Assembly (NCBI RefSeq): GCF_902806445.1
Contig: NZ_LR760298.1
Span: 1,860,001 to 1,924,000, forward strand
DNA from: Listeria sp. PSOL-1
GTDB lineage: Bacteria; Bacillota; Bacilli; Lactobacillales; Listeriaceae
DNA length: 64,000 nucleotides
Direction of reading: 5' to 3'
This document shows positions 54,159 to 63,215 of the stretch, piece after piece (position 1 is the stretch's first letter; each line of letters begins with the position of its first letter). The translations under genes were made by a program, and so were the position numbers. The notes beneath the pieces are model-generated. The model searched no databases and had not been told where the DNA came from. It was given only the letters and a program-made list of their open reading frames with translations.

Positions 54159-56045
54159 TCATCTTACCTTAGCGATCTTCCCTTGTTCAATATAGACAAG
54201 CAAAATCGAAATATCTGCTGGATTTACACCACTAATTCTACTTGCTTGTGCTATGGAAAGCGGTTGGATTTTTTTCAATTTCTCTACAGCTTCTGTAGCT
54301 AAGCCGAAAATTGCATCATAATCAATATTTTCCGGAATTTTTTTATTTTCCATTCTCTTCATTTTTTCTACTTGTTGGTAAGATTTTTCAATATAACCTT
54401 CGTATTTAATTTGGATTTCTACCTGCTCAGCAATTTCCCAATCAACAAATGTTTCACGTGAAACAATTTCAATAATTTTATCGTAAGTTAGTTCTGGACG
54501 CCGAAGTAAGTCTGCTGCTAAAATGCCATCTTTTAATTCCGCTGTACCTAAATCACGTAATATTTTTTGAACTTGCTCTGTTGGTTTAACGCGAGTGGTT
54601 TCAAGTCGCTGTTTTTCATCAGCAATTTGCTTTCTTTTTGCCATAAAACGTTGATAGCGCTCTTCACTAATTAAACCTATCTTATACCCTATTTCAGTTA
54701 AACGCAAATCTGCATTATCATGACGAAGTAGCAAGCGATACTCTGAACGCGAAGTCAGTAAACGATAGGGCTCTTCTGTTCCTTTTGTAACCAAATCATC
54801 AATTAAAACACCAATATAAGCCCGATCTCTTCCTAGAATTAATGGTTCTTTTTCTTGTATTTTTAAACAAGCGTTAATTCCAGCCATTAAACCTTGTCCA
54901 GCAGCTTCTTCATAACCGCTTGTTCCATTAATTTGACCTGCTGTAAAAAGCCCTGATACAAGTTTTGTTTCCAGTGAAGGCCAAAGTTGACTAGGCATAA
55001 TTGCATCATATTCAATAGCATACCCTGTACGCATCATTTCTACATTCTCAAGACCTGGTAAAGTTCGAAGCATTTTTTCTTGAACATCTTCCGGTAAACT
55101 TGTTGACAGACCTTGTACATAAACTTCTTCTGTATTTCTTCCTTCTGGTTCTAAAAAAATCTGATGTCGTGGCTTATCATTAAAACGAACAATTTTATCT
55201 TCAATTGAAGGACAATAACGCGCCCCTGTCCCCTTTTTTGTTGCCATAAACATTGGTGATCTGCTTAAATTAGCTTGAATAATATCATGTGTTTCGGAAT
55301 TTGTATAGGTTAGCCAACAAGGTAATTGACTCAAAATCATTGAAGTTGTTTCATAACTAAAAGCACGAGGATCTTTATCCCCAGGTTGTTCTTCTGTTTT
55401 GGAATAATTAATTGTACTAGATTTAACGCGCGGTGGTGTGCCTGTTTTAAAACGACGTAATTCAAAACCTAATTCTTCAAGGTGCTCGGAAAGTTTTATT
55501 GAAGGTTGCTGGTTATTTGGACCACTAGAATAACGTAAATCACCAACAATAATTTCACCACGAGAAAATGTTCCCGTTGTTAAAACAACAGCCTGTGCAG
55601 TGTATTTTAAGCCAGTACTTGTGATCACACCGGAACATATACCATCTTCAATAACTAAACGATCAACCAAACCTTGACGAAGCGTAATATGATCTTCTTT
55701 TTCAATCGTATGTTTCATTTCATGTTGATAATCCCATTTGTCTGATTGAGCACGTAAAGCGCGTACAGCCGGTCCTTTTCCAGTATTTAACATGCGCATT
55801 TGTACATAGGTTTTATCTGTATTACGTCCCATTTCACCCCCTAGAGCGTCAATTTCTCTGACAACAACTCCTTTTGCTGGACCGCCTACTGATGGGTTAC
55901 AAGGCATAAAAGCAACCATATCCAAATTAATTGTTAGCATTAGTGTTTTAGCGCCCATTCTTCCACTTGCAAGTCCTGCTTCAACTCCAGCATGACCAGC
56001 ACCTACGACAATGACATCATAATGACCTGCATCATATATTTGCAT
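54159..56045 (-). CDS. mnmG: tRNA uridine-5-carboxymethylaminomethyl modification enzyme MnmG (GidA)
   Basis: An FAD enzyme that with MnmE modifies U34 of certain tRNAs. The Rossmann motif is [20 protein letters not shown] at residues 8-27. The active-site regions are [20 protein letters not shown] and [20 protein letters not shown]. The C-terminal helical domain (residues 550-628) has [14 protein letters not shown] and [20 protein letters not shown]. At 628 residues it is full length. mnmE follows upstream with 22 bases between. A parS site lies inside the gene. Confidence 0.96.
   Translation of the reverse strand: MQIYDAGHYDVIVVGAGHAGVEAGLASGRMGAKTLMLTINLDMVAFMPCNPSVGGPAKGVVVREIDALGGEMGRNTDKTYVQMRMLNTGKGPAVRALRAQSDKWDYQHEMKHTIEKEDHITLRQGLVDRLVIEDGICSGVITSTGLKYTAQAVVLTTGTFSRGEIIVGDLRYSSGPNNQQPSIKLSEHLEELGFELRRFKTGTPPRVKSSTINYSKTEEQPGDKDPRAFSYETTSMILSQLPCWLTYTNSETHDIIQANLSRSPMFMATKKGTGARYCPSIEDKIVRFNDKPRHQIFLEPEGRNTEEVYVQGLSTSLPEDVQEKMLRTLPGLENVEMMRTGYAIEYDAIMPSQLWPSLETKLVSGLFTAGQINGTSGYEEAAGQGLMAGINACLKIQEKEPLILGRDRAYIGVLIDDLVTKGTEEPYRLLTSRSEYRLLLRHDNADLRLTEIGYKIGLISEERYQRFMAKRKQIADEKQRLETTRVKPTEQVQKILRDLGTAELKDGILAADLLRRPELTYDKIIEIVSRETFVDWEIAEQVEIQIKYEGYIEKSYQQVEKMKRMENKKIPENIDYDAIFGLATEAVEKLKKIQPLSIAQASRISGVNPADISILLVYIEQGKIAKVR
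54450..54465. promoter_or_regulatory. parS site inside mnmG
   Basis: TGTTTCACGTGAAACA, perfect parS, in the C-terminal coding region of mnmG (reading IVSRETF). Confidence 0.95.
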
Positions 56046-56067
56046 AATTTAAAATAACAACTCCTTA

Positions 56068-57441
56068 CTATTTACCAAGGCAAAACTGGTTAAACAACTG
56101 GTCTAACAGTTCATCTTGCACAGCATCACCTGTAATTTCACCTAATAAATCCCAAGCTCTTGTCATATCAATTTGAATCATATCAACTGGCATTCCAAGC
56201 TCGATCCCTTGAAGAACCGCATCAAGTGCACTTAGAGCCTGATACAATAATTCGATATGTCGAACATTAGATACATAAGTGGCATCTGCCGCTTCAATTT
56301 CACCAGTAAAAAAAAGTTCATTAATGGCGCCTTCTAAATTAGCTACACCTTGATCTGTTAATAATGATGTGTGTACGATTCGATTTTCTCCAGCCAATTT
56401 TTTTACTTCATTCATATCTATTTTCGTCGGTAAATCCGTTTTATTTAAAACCACAACGAAACGATGATCACGTACAGCTTCAAATAGCGCTCGATCTTCT
56501 TTTAAAAGCTCCTCACTTTGATTTAAAACTAATAAAATAAAATCGGCATCAAGTAATGCTTTTCGTGAACGTTCTACACCAATTTTCTCTACAATATCCT
56601 CCGTTTCTCGAATACCAGCTGTATCAATTAAACGAAGAGGTACTCCACGAACGTTGACATATTCTTCAATAATATCTCGTGTTGTACCAGCAATATCTGT
56701 TACAATCGCTTTGTCTTCTTGGATAAGTTGATTTAATAAAGAAGATTTCCCTACATTAGGACGACCAATAATTGCTGTAGCAAGACCATCTCTTAGGATT
56801 TTCCCTTGCTCAGCAGTTTGTAATAATTCCTCAACAGATTGACGAACGAGAATTGTTTTTTCAAGTAACATTTTTTGCGTCATTTCTTCTACATCATCAT
56901 ATTCAGGGTAGTCAATATTAACTTCTACTTGAGCAAGCGTATCTAAAATTTCTTGACGTAAGCTACGGATTAAACGCGATAAATTCCCATCCATCTGTTT
57001 CAAGGCAACTTTCATAGCACGATCAGTTTTCGCTCGAATTAAATCCATTACAGCCTCTGCTTGTGATAAATCTATTCGTCCATTTAAAAAAGCTCGCTTA
57101 GTGAATTCTCCTGGTTCCGCTAGTCTCGCTCCATTTCTGAGCAATAATTGTAACACACGATTCACAGAAACAATTCCGCCGTGACAATTAATCTCAACAA
57201 CGTCTTCTCTCGTAAAAGTTCGTGGTGCTCGCATAACAGATATCATAACTTCTTCAATTGTTTCTTCGCTTTCTTTTATATGGCCATAATGAATAGTATG
57301 GCTTTTTACTTCATTTAGCTGTTTTTTGGCATAAAAAATACGATCCGCTATTTGAATCGCCTCATCACCGCTAAGTCTTATAATAGCAATAGCTCCTTCG
57401 CCAGGCGGTGTTGAGATAGCAGCAATTGTCTCAAAATCCAT
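56068..57441 (-). CDS. mnmE: tRNA modification GTPase MnmE (TrmE)
   Basis: A dimeric GTPase that acts with MnmG on U34. The N-terminal formyl-THF-binding domain ([20 protein letters not shown] and VVEINCHGG) precedes a helical domain. The G domain has [15 protein letters not shown] (about 229), DIAGTTRD and [10 protein letters not shown], and NKTD. The C-terminal catalytic Cys lies in FNQFCLGK, a variant of the usual FCIGK. Length 457 residues. The start has AAAGGTGG upstream. Confidence 0.96.
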   Translation of the reverse strand: MDFETIAAISTPPGEGAIAIIRLSGDEAIQIADRIFYAKKQLNEVKSHTIHYGHIKESEETIEEVMISVMRAPRTFTREDVVEINCHGGIVSVNRVLQLLLRNGARLAEPGEFTKRAFLNGRIDLSQAEAVMDLIRAKTDRAMKVALKQMDGNLSRLIRSLRQEILDTLAQVEVNIDYPEYDDVEEMTQKMLLEKTILVRQSVEELLQTAEQGKILRDGLATAIIGRPNVGKSSLLNQLIQEDKAIVTDIAGTTRDIIEEYVNVRGVPLRLIDTAGIRETEDIVEKIGVERSRKALLDADFILLVLNQSEELLKEDRALFEAVRDHRFVVVLNKTDLPTKIDMNEVKKLAGENRIVHTSLLTDQGVANLEGAINELFFTGEIEAADATYVSNVRHIELLYQALSALDAVLQGIELGMPVDMIQIDMTRAWDLLGEITGDAVQDELLDQLFNQFCLGK

Positions 57442-57692
57442 TCTTCATCCACCTTTCTCTTTTATTTCAGTTAAAAACAACCGAAATTCATGTGTTTGAA
57501 TCATTTCAGCATTTGCTTTACGCTACCGACAACAGTTCACTCCGCTTTGACCAAAGCAATCTAATTGTTAGCATATTTAAGTTATACACAGTTCTTTTTT
57601 TACCTTTTCATTTTAACTTATTCACATGTGGATAACAATAGTTTTATTTTATTTTCTTAAAATTAGGTACTGCGCTTTTTAAAGTAAATTGT

Positions 57693-57731
57693 TTGCATTT
57701 TGGATATTAGACGCTATACTTAAGTAAGTAT
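57693..57731 (+). promoter_or_regulatory. Promoter and perfect palindromic operator of the nitroreductase gene
   Basis: A -35 TTGCAT (57693-57698) and a -10 TATACT (57715-57720) are 16 bases apart. The perfect palindrome ATACTTA-AG-TAAGTAT (57716-57731) overlaps the -10, the place for a repressor such as a MarR/HxlR/HypR type that responds to electrophiles. AAGGAG is found just before the ATG. The rest of 57442-57690 is AT-rich; I see no gene. Confidence 0.65.
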
Positions 57732-57757
57732 GCGATATTTAAGAAGGAGTTTTATTT

Positions 57758-58357
57758 ATGTCTAATCTATTTTTAGAAGTAGCTAGAGCACGCCGTTCCA
57801 TCTATGCGCTAGATAAAAATGTTACACTTTCAGAAAATGAAATCGAAAAATTAATTAAAGAAGCAATCAAACTAAGCCCTTCCTCTTTCAATTCTCAAAG
57901 TTCGCGCGCTGTAATTCTTTTTAACGATCACCATGAAAAACTATGGAATATAGTAGAGGAAACTTTACGCAAGTTGGTTCCAGCTAAAGATTTTGCTTCA
58001 ACTGAAGAAAAAATGGCTTCATTTCGTGCTGGTTTTGGTAGTATTTTATTTTTTGAAGATATAAAAATTATCGAAAATCTACAAAAAAAATTCGCAGCTT
58101 ATGCTGACAAATTTCCAGTATGGTCAGAACAATCTAGTGGTATGGCCCAATATTCTGCATGGACAGTACTTGCTAATGTAGGAATTGGTGCTTCATTACA
58201 GCATTATAACCCGTTAATTGATGATTCTATAAAAATTGAATGGAATATACCTAGCTCTTGGTACTTACGGGCACAAATGCCATTTGGCAATATTGCATCG
58301 CCACCAAATCAAAAAGAATTCATGGATGATCAGGAAAGATTTATGATCTTTAAATAA
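57758..58357 (+). CDS. Nitroreductase family protein (Frm2/HypO-like)
   Basis: An FMN-dependent flavoprotein of 199 residues, probably an NAD(P)H oxidoreductase for quinones, nitro compounds or other electrophiles. Landmarks are VARARRSIYALDKNVTLSE, IKLSPSSFNSQSSRAVIL (FMN-binding Arg/Ser region), and VLANVGIGASLQHYNP. The short length and the FEDIKIIENLQKKF stretch resemble the Frm2-type branch. AAGGAGT precedes the ATG by 8 bases. It stands alone with its own promoter and a palindromic operator. Confidence 0.85.
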   Translation: MSNLFLEVARARRSIYALDKNVTLSENEIEKLIKEAIKLSPSSFNSQSSRAVILFNDHHEKLWNIVEETLRKLVPAKDFASTEEKMASFRAGFGSILFFEDIKIIENLQKKFAAYADKFPVWSEQSSGMAQYSAWTVLANVGIGASLQHYNPLIDDSIKIEWNIPSSWYLRAQMPFGNIASPPNQKEFMDDQERFMIFK

Positions 58358-58376
58358 AATAGTGTAAAAGCATGAA

Positions 58377-58392
58377 TGTTTCACGTGAAACA
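58377..58392. promoter_or_regulatory. parS site between the nitroreductase gene and khpB
   Basis: TGTTTCACGTGAAACA, perfect parS, in the gap after the nitroreductase stop; the closest to dnaA in this window (3.3 kb). Confidence 0.95.
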
Positions 58393-58424
58393 TTTATTTT
58401 CATTATTTGTACTTGAACATAAAT

Positions 58425-58456
58425 AAAAGCCGTTTTCAATTGAGAAAACGGCTTTT
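58425..58456. terminator. Bidirectional terminator between the nitroreductase gene and khpB
   Basis: A perfect 13-bp stem (AAAAGCCGTTTTC and its complement) with a 6-base loop. A and T runs at both ends fit termination of both convergent genes. Confidence 0.9.
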
Positions 58457-58463
58457 AAAATTT

Positions 58464-59078
58464 TTATTTTGCTTTAATAACAATATAACGATAAGGATCG
58501 CGACCTTCTGAATGTGTTTCAATTCGTTCGTCTTCGCTTAAAATAGCATGAATAATTTTCCGCTCAAAAGAAGGTAGTGGCTCTAAATGAACAGGACGAC
58601 GTGTTTTTACCGCTTTATTTGCCATCTTTTTAGCAATCTCAGAAAGTGTATCATGGCGTCGTTCACGATAATCACCAACATTTACTATGATATTCTTATA
58701 TTGATCATTTGTTTTATTAGCAATTAATTGCGTCAAATATTGAATCGCATTCAAAGTTTGTCCATGTTTTCCAATTAATAAACCTAAATTATCTCCAGAA
58801 ATTTGTAAAGTTACATCTTTCCCGTTTTCTTCTTTCTCAATAGAGACGTTTGCACCCATTTTCAAAGCTATATCAAAAAGATAATCGACCGCTTTTTCGA
58901 TTCCGTTATCTTCTTCAATGACTTTAACCATGGCTAGTCGTGAACCTATTCCAAAAATGCCTTTTTTCCCCTCATCCATAACTTCTACTTTTACTTTTTC
59001 ACGTGTAGTATCAAGTTCTTTGAGTGCATTTTGAATCGCTTCTTCTATGGTTTGACCTTGCGCAGTTATATCTCTCAC
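58464..59078 (-). CDS. khpB: RNA-binding protein KhpB (Jag)
   Basis: A 204-residue RNA-binding protein that works with KhpA in cell elongation and division. It has an N-terminal Jag-N domain (MRDITAQGQTIEEAIQNALK, VEVMDEGKKGIFGIGSR), a KH domain (ISGDNLGLLIGKHGQTLNAI) and a C-terminal R3H domain (ERKIIHAILSEDERIETHSEG, RYIVIKAK). It overlaps the yidC gene by 4 bases. The order rpmH-rnpA-yidC-khpB is standard. Confidence 0.95.
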   Translation of the reverse strand: MRDITAQGQTIEEAIQNALKELDTTREKVKVEVMDEGKKGIFGIGSRLAMVKVIEEDNGIEKAVDYLFDIALKMGANVSIEKEENGKDVTLQISGDNLGLLIGKHGQTLNAIQYLTQLIANKTNDQYKNIIVNVGDYRERRHDTLSEIAKKMANKAVKTRRPVHLEPLPSFERKIIHAILSEDERIETHSEGRDPYRYIVIKAK

Positions 59079-59938
59079 TTTCTCTTTTTACCTCCTTTCT
59101 TTGAGGCTTTCATGTTTGCTGCTTTCTTTTGTAAACGAGCTTCTTCTACTTTTGCAGCTTCAAGAGCCTCTTGTTCACGTTTATTTTTAAAAGGATTATT
59201 AATTAAAAGCGTTTGGAAAAATGTAAAGACATTACCGATGATCCAATAAAGAGCTAATGCTGATGGAAGTGTCGCACCCATAAATAAAATCATGACCGGC
59301 ATAATATAAACGATCATCGCCATTGATTTATTTTGTTGAGTTTGCCCCATCATTGAAATTTTTGATGAAAGATATGTTGTAATTGCTGCAATAATTGGCA
59401 AAATAAAAATTGGATCAGGATTTCCTAATTGCATCCATAAAAAAGTATCAGTTTTAATCTCAGCTGTTCTACTAATTGCTTGATAAAAACCAATTAAAAT
59501 TGGCATTTGAATGAGTAGTGGTAAACAACCCATCATCGGATTGACGTTATGTTCTTGATATAAACGCATTGTTTCTTGTTGAAGCTTTTGCCTTGTTTCA
59601 TTATCTTTTGAAGAATACTTCTCCTGTAATTCTTTTATTTTTGGTTGTACTTTCATCATTTCTTTTTGACTTTTAAGCTGCTTAATCATAAGAGGCATGA
59701 TAAGTAAACGAATTAAAATCGTCACGACGATGATTCCTATAGCATAATGTCCACCAAAAAGATTTGAGAACCAAGTAATTACCCAAGATAATGGAAAAAC
59801 AATATAATGGCTCCAAAAACCTGTTGAATCTTTTGTAATTGGATCAGTTGAGTAGCCACATCCTGACAAAACAGCCATCAGTAAGACAATCAACCCTACA
59901 ATTAAAAACTTCCTTTTGAATTGCTTCTTTTTCTTCAA
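59075..59938 (-). CDS. yidC: Membrane protein insertase YidC (OxaA/SpoIIIJ)
   Basis: Inserts proteins into the membrane with or without Sec. A lipoprotein signal with the lipobox LSGC (Cys at 27) precedes five membrane helices and the conserved Arg of the hydrophilic groove (IIVVTILIRLLIMPLMIKQL). The tail is basic (AANMKASKKGGKKRK). At 287 residues it is the Gram-positive form. The gap from rnpA is 34 bases. Confidence 0.95.
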   Translation of the reverse strand: MKKKKQFKRKFLIVGLIVLLMAVLSGCGYSTDPITKDSTGFWSHYIVFPLSWVITWFSNLFGGHYAIGIIVVTILIRLLIMPLMIKQLKSQKEMMKVQPKIKELQEKYSSKDNETRQKLQQETMRLYQEHNVNPMMGCLPLLIQMPILIGFYQAISRTAEIKTDTFLWMQLGNPDPIFILPIIAAITTYLSSKISMMGQTQQNKSMAMIVYIMPVMILFMGATLPSALALYWIIGNVFTFFQTLLINNPFKNKREQEALEAAKVEEARLQKKAANMKASKKGGKKRK

Positions 59939-59972
59939 ATGATGTATCCTCCAATTCCGCCTTTTTTGATTT

Positions 59973-60335
59973 TCATTCTGATTTCAAAGTGGTTTGTTTC
60001 TGAAAAGCATGCGCAATATTTAATACATGAATCAAACTCTTCTTTATCTCATGAAAATCCATGTTGGCCGCCGGTTTTCTGGCGATAATAATATAATCAT
60101 TTTCTTGAACTAGCCCGTCATCCAATTCATGAAAAACCTGTCTAATGCAACGTTTAATGCGATTACGACAAACAGCATTTCCAATTTTTTTGCTGACTGA
60201 TAAACCAATTCGAAAATGAACTAAATCTTCTTTTTTCAAAGTATAAATAACAAATTGGCGATTAGCTACTGATTTACCTCTTTTAAAGACTTTTTGAAAA
60301 TCATCACTTTTTTTGATTCGATATTCTTTTTTCAT
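59973..60335 (-). CDS. rnpA: Ribonuclease P protein component
   Basis: The protein subunit of RNase P, which processes tRNA 5' ends with the M1-type RNA. The RNR signature is [16 protein letters not shown] at about 56-71. The N-terminal [20 protein letters not shown] is typical. I place the start at the ATG (60335), with GGGGAAG five bases before it; an ATG at 60353 has none. The length is 120 residues. rpmH follows upstream. Confidence 0.95.
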   Translation of the reverse strand: MKKEYRIKKSDDFQKVFKRGKSVANRQFVIYTLKKEDLVHFRIGLSVSKKIGNAVCRNRIKRCIRQVFHELDDGLVQENDYIIIARKPAANMDFHEIKKSLIHVLNIAHAFQKQTTLKSE

Positions 60336-60401
60336 ATCTTCCCCATCTTCCATAGATTATCAAGTTTTTACTGAAGATAAGTCTAGCATTACAATAAAAA
60401 A

Positions 60402-60424
60402 ACCACTGAGACTTTTTCAGTGGT
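60402..60424 (-). terminator. Attenuating terminator between rpmH and rnpA
   Basis: An 8-bp stem (ACCACTGA / TCAGTGGT) that starts at the rpmH stop codon, followed on the minus strand by TTTTTTTATTG. Partial read-through would give less rnpA than rpmH message. Confidence 0.75.
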
Positions 60425-60559
60425 CTACGCAGACAATATTTTTCTTCCTTTACGACGACGTGCTGCTAAAACTCTGCGACCATTTTTAGAACTCATACGC
60501 GCGCGGAAACCATGTACTTTTTTTCTTTTACGTTTACTTGGTTGATATGTTCTTTTCAT
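60425..60559 (-). CDS. rpmH: 50S ribosomal protein L34
   Basis: The 44-residue L34. It begins [19 protein letters not shown] and ends [13 protein letters not shown], the near-invariant bacterial sequence. GAGGTG lies before the ATG. It begins the rpmH-rnpA-yidC-khpB unit, which starts on the left side of oriC. Confidence 0.98.
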   Translation of the reverse strand: MKRTYQPSKRKRKKVHGFRARMSSKNGRRVLAARRRKGRKILSA

Positions 60560-60724
60560 TACTACACCTCCCATTAAAGGGTCTAACTTAAATAAATTTA
60601 TTAGACAGTCCTAGACATTATACGTAAATTAATGAATTTTGTCAATTAAACCACTAATAGAATTCAAAAACTCCATTTATAATCATATCATACTTTTCAT
60701 CCAAGCAACATCTTTTTCTGAAAT

Positions 60725-61216
60725 TTATTGTGACAAATGTTGATATTTAATTTTACTTGTTCTTGGGATAGGAACGTCCCTTCCAGAAACTGCTACCAAA
60801 TACTGCGCAAATTGACCAATTTTTTCATATTCATTTGGATATTCAAAAATTAATTTCCTATCAATAAGGTAATTATCAACATAATAACTAATGCGTGGCT
60901 TAAATGCTAGTAAATCTTCTATAAAGCGAATTACTTTTGTAAATTTAGGCATTTCACTTTCCTCTTCCAAATCAGTGAAATGAAAAAACATGGCATATAC
61001 GTGATTATCTTTGATGCTCTCTTTGAAAAAATCTTCATTCATATTGCTTTTATAAAAAACAGTAAAATCTTTTAGTACCGCGGGCTTTCGCTTATCATAA
61101 AGCAATAAATACCCAAAAACATTATTAATATCCCCGTTTTCGATGACGCGATAAAATTCTAAGTCGCGGGTATTAATCAAACGTTGAAATCTCACATTTG
61201 TACACGTCCAATCCAA
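60725..61216 (-). CDS. Uncharacterised protein between rpmH and oriC, 163 residues
   Basis: I do not recognise it. It has no signal peptide or membrane segment. Composition is rich in aromatic residues (Phe, Tyr, Trp) and acidic patches (TDLEEESEMPKFTKVIRFIE, NEYEKIGQFAQYLVAVSGRD). FRVIENGDINNVFGYLLLYD-like strands suggest an alpha/beta, GNAT-like fold, but I see no acetyl-CoA motif. The start at 61216 has GGAT only; ribosome binding is weak. It sits where rpmH and dnaA are usually adjacent, which makes the gene unusual. Nothing visible fills 60560-60720. Confidence 0.55.
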   Translation of the reverse strand: MDWTCTNVRFQRLINTRDLEFYRVIENGDINNVFGYLLLYDKRKPAVLKDFTVFYKSNMNEDFFKESIKDNHVYAMFFHFTDLEEESEMPKFTKVIRFIEDLLAFKPRISYYVDNYLIDRKLIFEYPNEYEKIGQFAQYLVAVSGRDVPIPRTSKIKYQHLSQ

Positions 61217-61329
61217 TTAAATTATTTCTCTTTCTATACGTTTAATTTTACCACACACCTCATAAAAAAATATCATTTAACTGTAGCTGTAACTAAAATT
61301 TAAAAATATCGCCACATTTTATTACAAAC

Positions 61330-61643
61330 TTATGCACAAAATTAGAATCCTTATAAACAAAGCCCTGTGGATAAATTTTTTTTCATCTTTTCTTACCCAC
61401 CGAATACTAACAAGTTATTCACACATTAACTGCTTGTGGACAACTTTTACTAACATCTGGATAAATTTGTTAATATCTCGTTATAATCCTTGCTATTAAA
61501 GCTTTTTTTTGATATTATAATTTTTGTCAAAGAGAATAGTTATTCGTAAAAATCAAAGTTATCCACAAAATATTTTTTTGTTGTGGATATTTTTTTAACA
61601 GCACCTGGATAACTTTATCCACTATTTTTTAACTTGTGGATAA
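61330..61643. other. oriC: oriC, part upstream of dnaA (DnaA-box cluster)
   Basis: Nine or more DnaA-box-like 9-mers. Perfect TGTGGATAA or TTATCCACA occurs at 61376-61384, 61559-61567 and 61635-61643. One- or two-base variants are at 61330, 61415, 61435, 61456, 61582, 61604 and 61615. This matches the box clusters upstream of dnaA in Bacillus subtilis, which take part in initiation and autoregulation of dnaA. Confidence 0.92.
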
Positions 61644-61671
61644 CTTTTAAAAATTAAAAGGAGGAAGCAGT

Positions 61672-63030
61672 TTGCAACCTATTGAAGATATTTGGCAAGA
61701 GGCTCTCACAATTGTAAAAAAGAACATGAGCAAACCTAGCTATGACACTTGGATGAAGTCTACCACCGTTCATGCACTAGAAAATGATACATTTGTGATT
61801 GCCGCGCCAAATAATTTTGTTCGGGATTGGTTAGAAAAAAGTTATACGCAATTCATTGCTAATATTTTAAATGAAATCACTGGACAAACTTACAATATTC
61901 GTTTTATCGACGGGGAACAAGAAGAGAACTTCGATTATAAACCGATCCAACCTGGTAAAACTACTGCTGATGAAAATGATCCAGATAACATCAAAAGCAT
62001 GCTTAATCCTCGCTATGTTTTTGATACTTTTGTTATTGGTTCTGGGAATCGCTTTGCTCATGCAGCTTCACTCGCGGTAGCAGAAGCTCCAGCAAAAGCC
62101 TATAATCCACTTTTTATTTATGGAGGTGTAGGCCTTGGTAAAACACATTTAATGCATGCAGTCGGTCATTATGTTCAACAACATAAAAAAAATGCTAAAG
62201 TGATGTATTTATCAAGTGAAAAATTTACGAATGAGTTTATTAGTTCCATCCGCGATAACAAAACGGAAGAATTTCGCACAAAATATCGAAATGTAGATAT
62301 TTTACTCATTGATGACATTCAATTTTTAGCTGGAAAAGAAGGGACACAAGAAGAATTTTTCCATACGTTTAATACACTTTATGACGAACAAAAGCAAATT
62401 ATTATTTCAAGTGATCGTCCACCTAAAGAAATTCCAACACTTGAAGATCGTCTTCGTTCTCGCTTTGAATGGGGACTTATAACGGATATTACACCCCCTG
62501 ACTTAGAAACACGGATTGCTATTTTACGTAAAAAAGCTAAAGCTGATGGGCTAGATATACCAAATGAAGTCATGCTTTATATTGCTAATCAAATCGATAG
62601 CAATATTCGTGAACTCGAAGGCGCACTGATTCGTGTCGTTGCCTACTCATCACTTGTAAATAGAGATATCACTGCAGGGCTCGCAGCTGAAGCGCTAAAA
62701 GATATTATTCCTACTACGAAGTCAACTGTAATTACGATCAAAGATATCCAAGAAGCTGTTGGAAAATACTTCCAAGTTCAACTAGATGATTTTAAAGCTA
62801 AAAAACGGACGAAAAGTATTGCTTTTCCTAGACAAATTGCTATGTATATGTCCCGTGAACTAACAGATGCCTCACTTCCTAAGATTGGTGATGAATTTGG
62901 CGGCCGTGACCATACAACGGTTATCCATGCACATGAAAAAATTACCCAAATGTTGAAAAATGATCAGGTTTTAAAAAATGACATCGCAGAAATTGAAAAA
63001 ACATTACGCAAAGCTGGTTCTCTTTTTTAA
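61672..63030 (+). CDS. dnaA: Chromosomal replication initiator protein DnaA
   Basis: Binds the DnaA boxes and opens oriC. Domain I (1-85) is [20 protein letters not shown]. The AAA+ domain III has Walker [17 protein letters not shown] (about 152), Walker [13 protein letters not shown], and the Arg finger region [14 protein letters not shown]. Domain IV has the DnaA signature [15 protein letters not shown] (about 417). At 452 residues it is normal for Firmicutes. The start is TTG at 61672, preceded by AAGGAGGAAG, a strong site. DnaA boxes lie on both sides. Confidence 0.98.
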   Translation: MQPIEDIWQEALTIVKKNMSKPSYDTWMKSTTVHALENDTFVIAAPNNFVRDWLEKSYTQFIANILNEITGQTYNIRFIDGEQEENFDYKPIQPGKTTADENDPDNIKSMLNPRYVFDTFVIGSGNRFAHAASLAVAEAPAKAYNPLFIYGGVGLGKTHLMHAVGHYVQQHKKNAKVMYLSSEKFTNEFISSIRDNKTEEFRTKYRNVDILLIDDIQFLAGKEGTQEEFFHTFNTLYDEQKQIIISSDRPPKEIPTLEDRLRSRFEWGLITDITPPDLETRIAILRKKAKADGLDIPNEVMLYIANQIDSNIRELEGALIRVVAYSSLVNRDITAGLAAEALKDIIPTTKSTVITIKDIQEAVGKYFQVQLDDFKAKKRTKSIAFPRQIAMYMSRELTDASLPKIGDEFGGRDHTTVIHAHEKITQMLKNDQVLKNDIAEIEKTLRKAGSLF

Positions 63031-63038
63031 TACAGCCT

Positions 63039-63131
63039 TGTGGATATTGTGGATAATAAAATACAAGTTATGCACAGTTTATTAACATGTGGAAAACTTT
63101 AATTTTCCTTCTTTAAACTAACTTATCCACA
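63039..63131. other. oriC: oriC, part between dnaA and dnaN (DnaA boxes)
   Basis: Five boxes: TGTGGATAT (63039), TGTGGATAA (63048), TTATGCACA (63068), TGTGGAAAA (63088) and TTATCCACA (63123). This is the second part of a bipartite origin, as in B. subtilis. Confidence 0.92.
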
Positions 63132-63140
63132 AATCCACAA

Positions 63141-63185
63141 GACCTACTACTATTACTACGATTTTTTAATACTTAATTAAAGGTT
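63141..63185. other. DnaA-trio and DNA unwinding element
   Basis: Directly after the last box comes CCTACTACTATTACTAC (63143-63159), the complement of repeated TAG/TAA trios, then an AT-rich run (ATTTTTTAATACTTAATTAA). In B. subtilis the same order, box, trio, AT-rich, marks the strand-opening site. The similarity to that sequence is close. Confidence 0.85.
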
Positions 63186-63215
63186 TTCCAAAAAATTTAA
63201 AAGTGGAGGTTAATC

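Noticed and set aside
61217-61671. Protein-coding gene between 61216 and dnaA
   Set aside because: The region is filled with DnaA boxes and AT-rich sequence; no frame has a plausible start.
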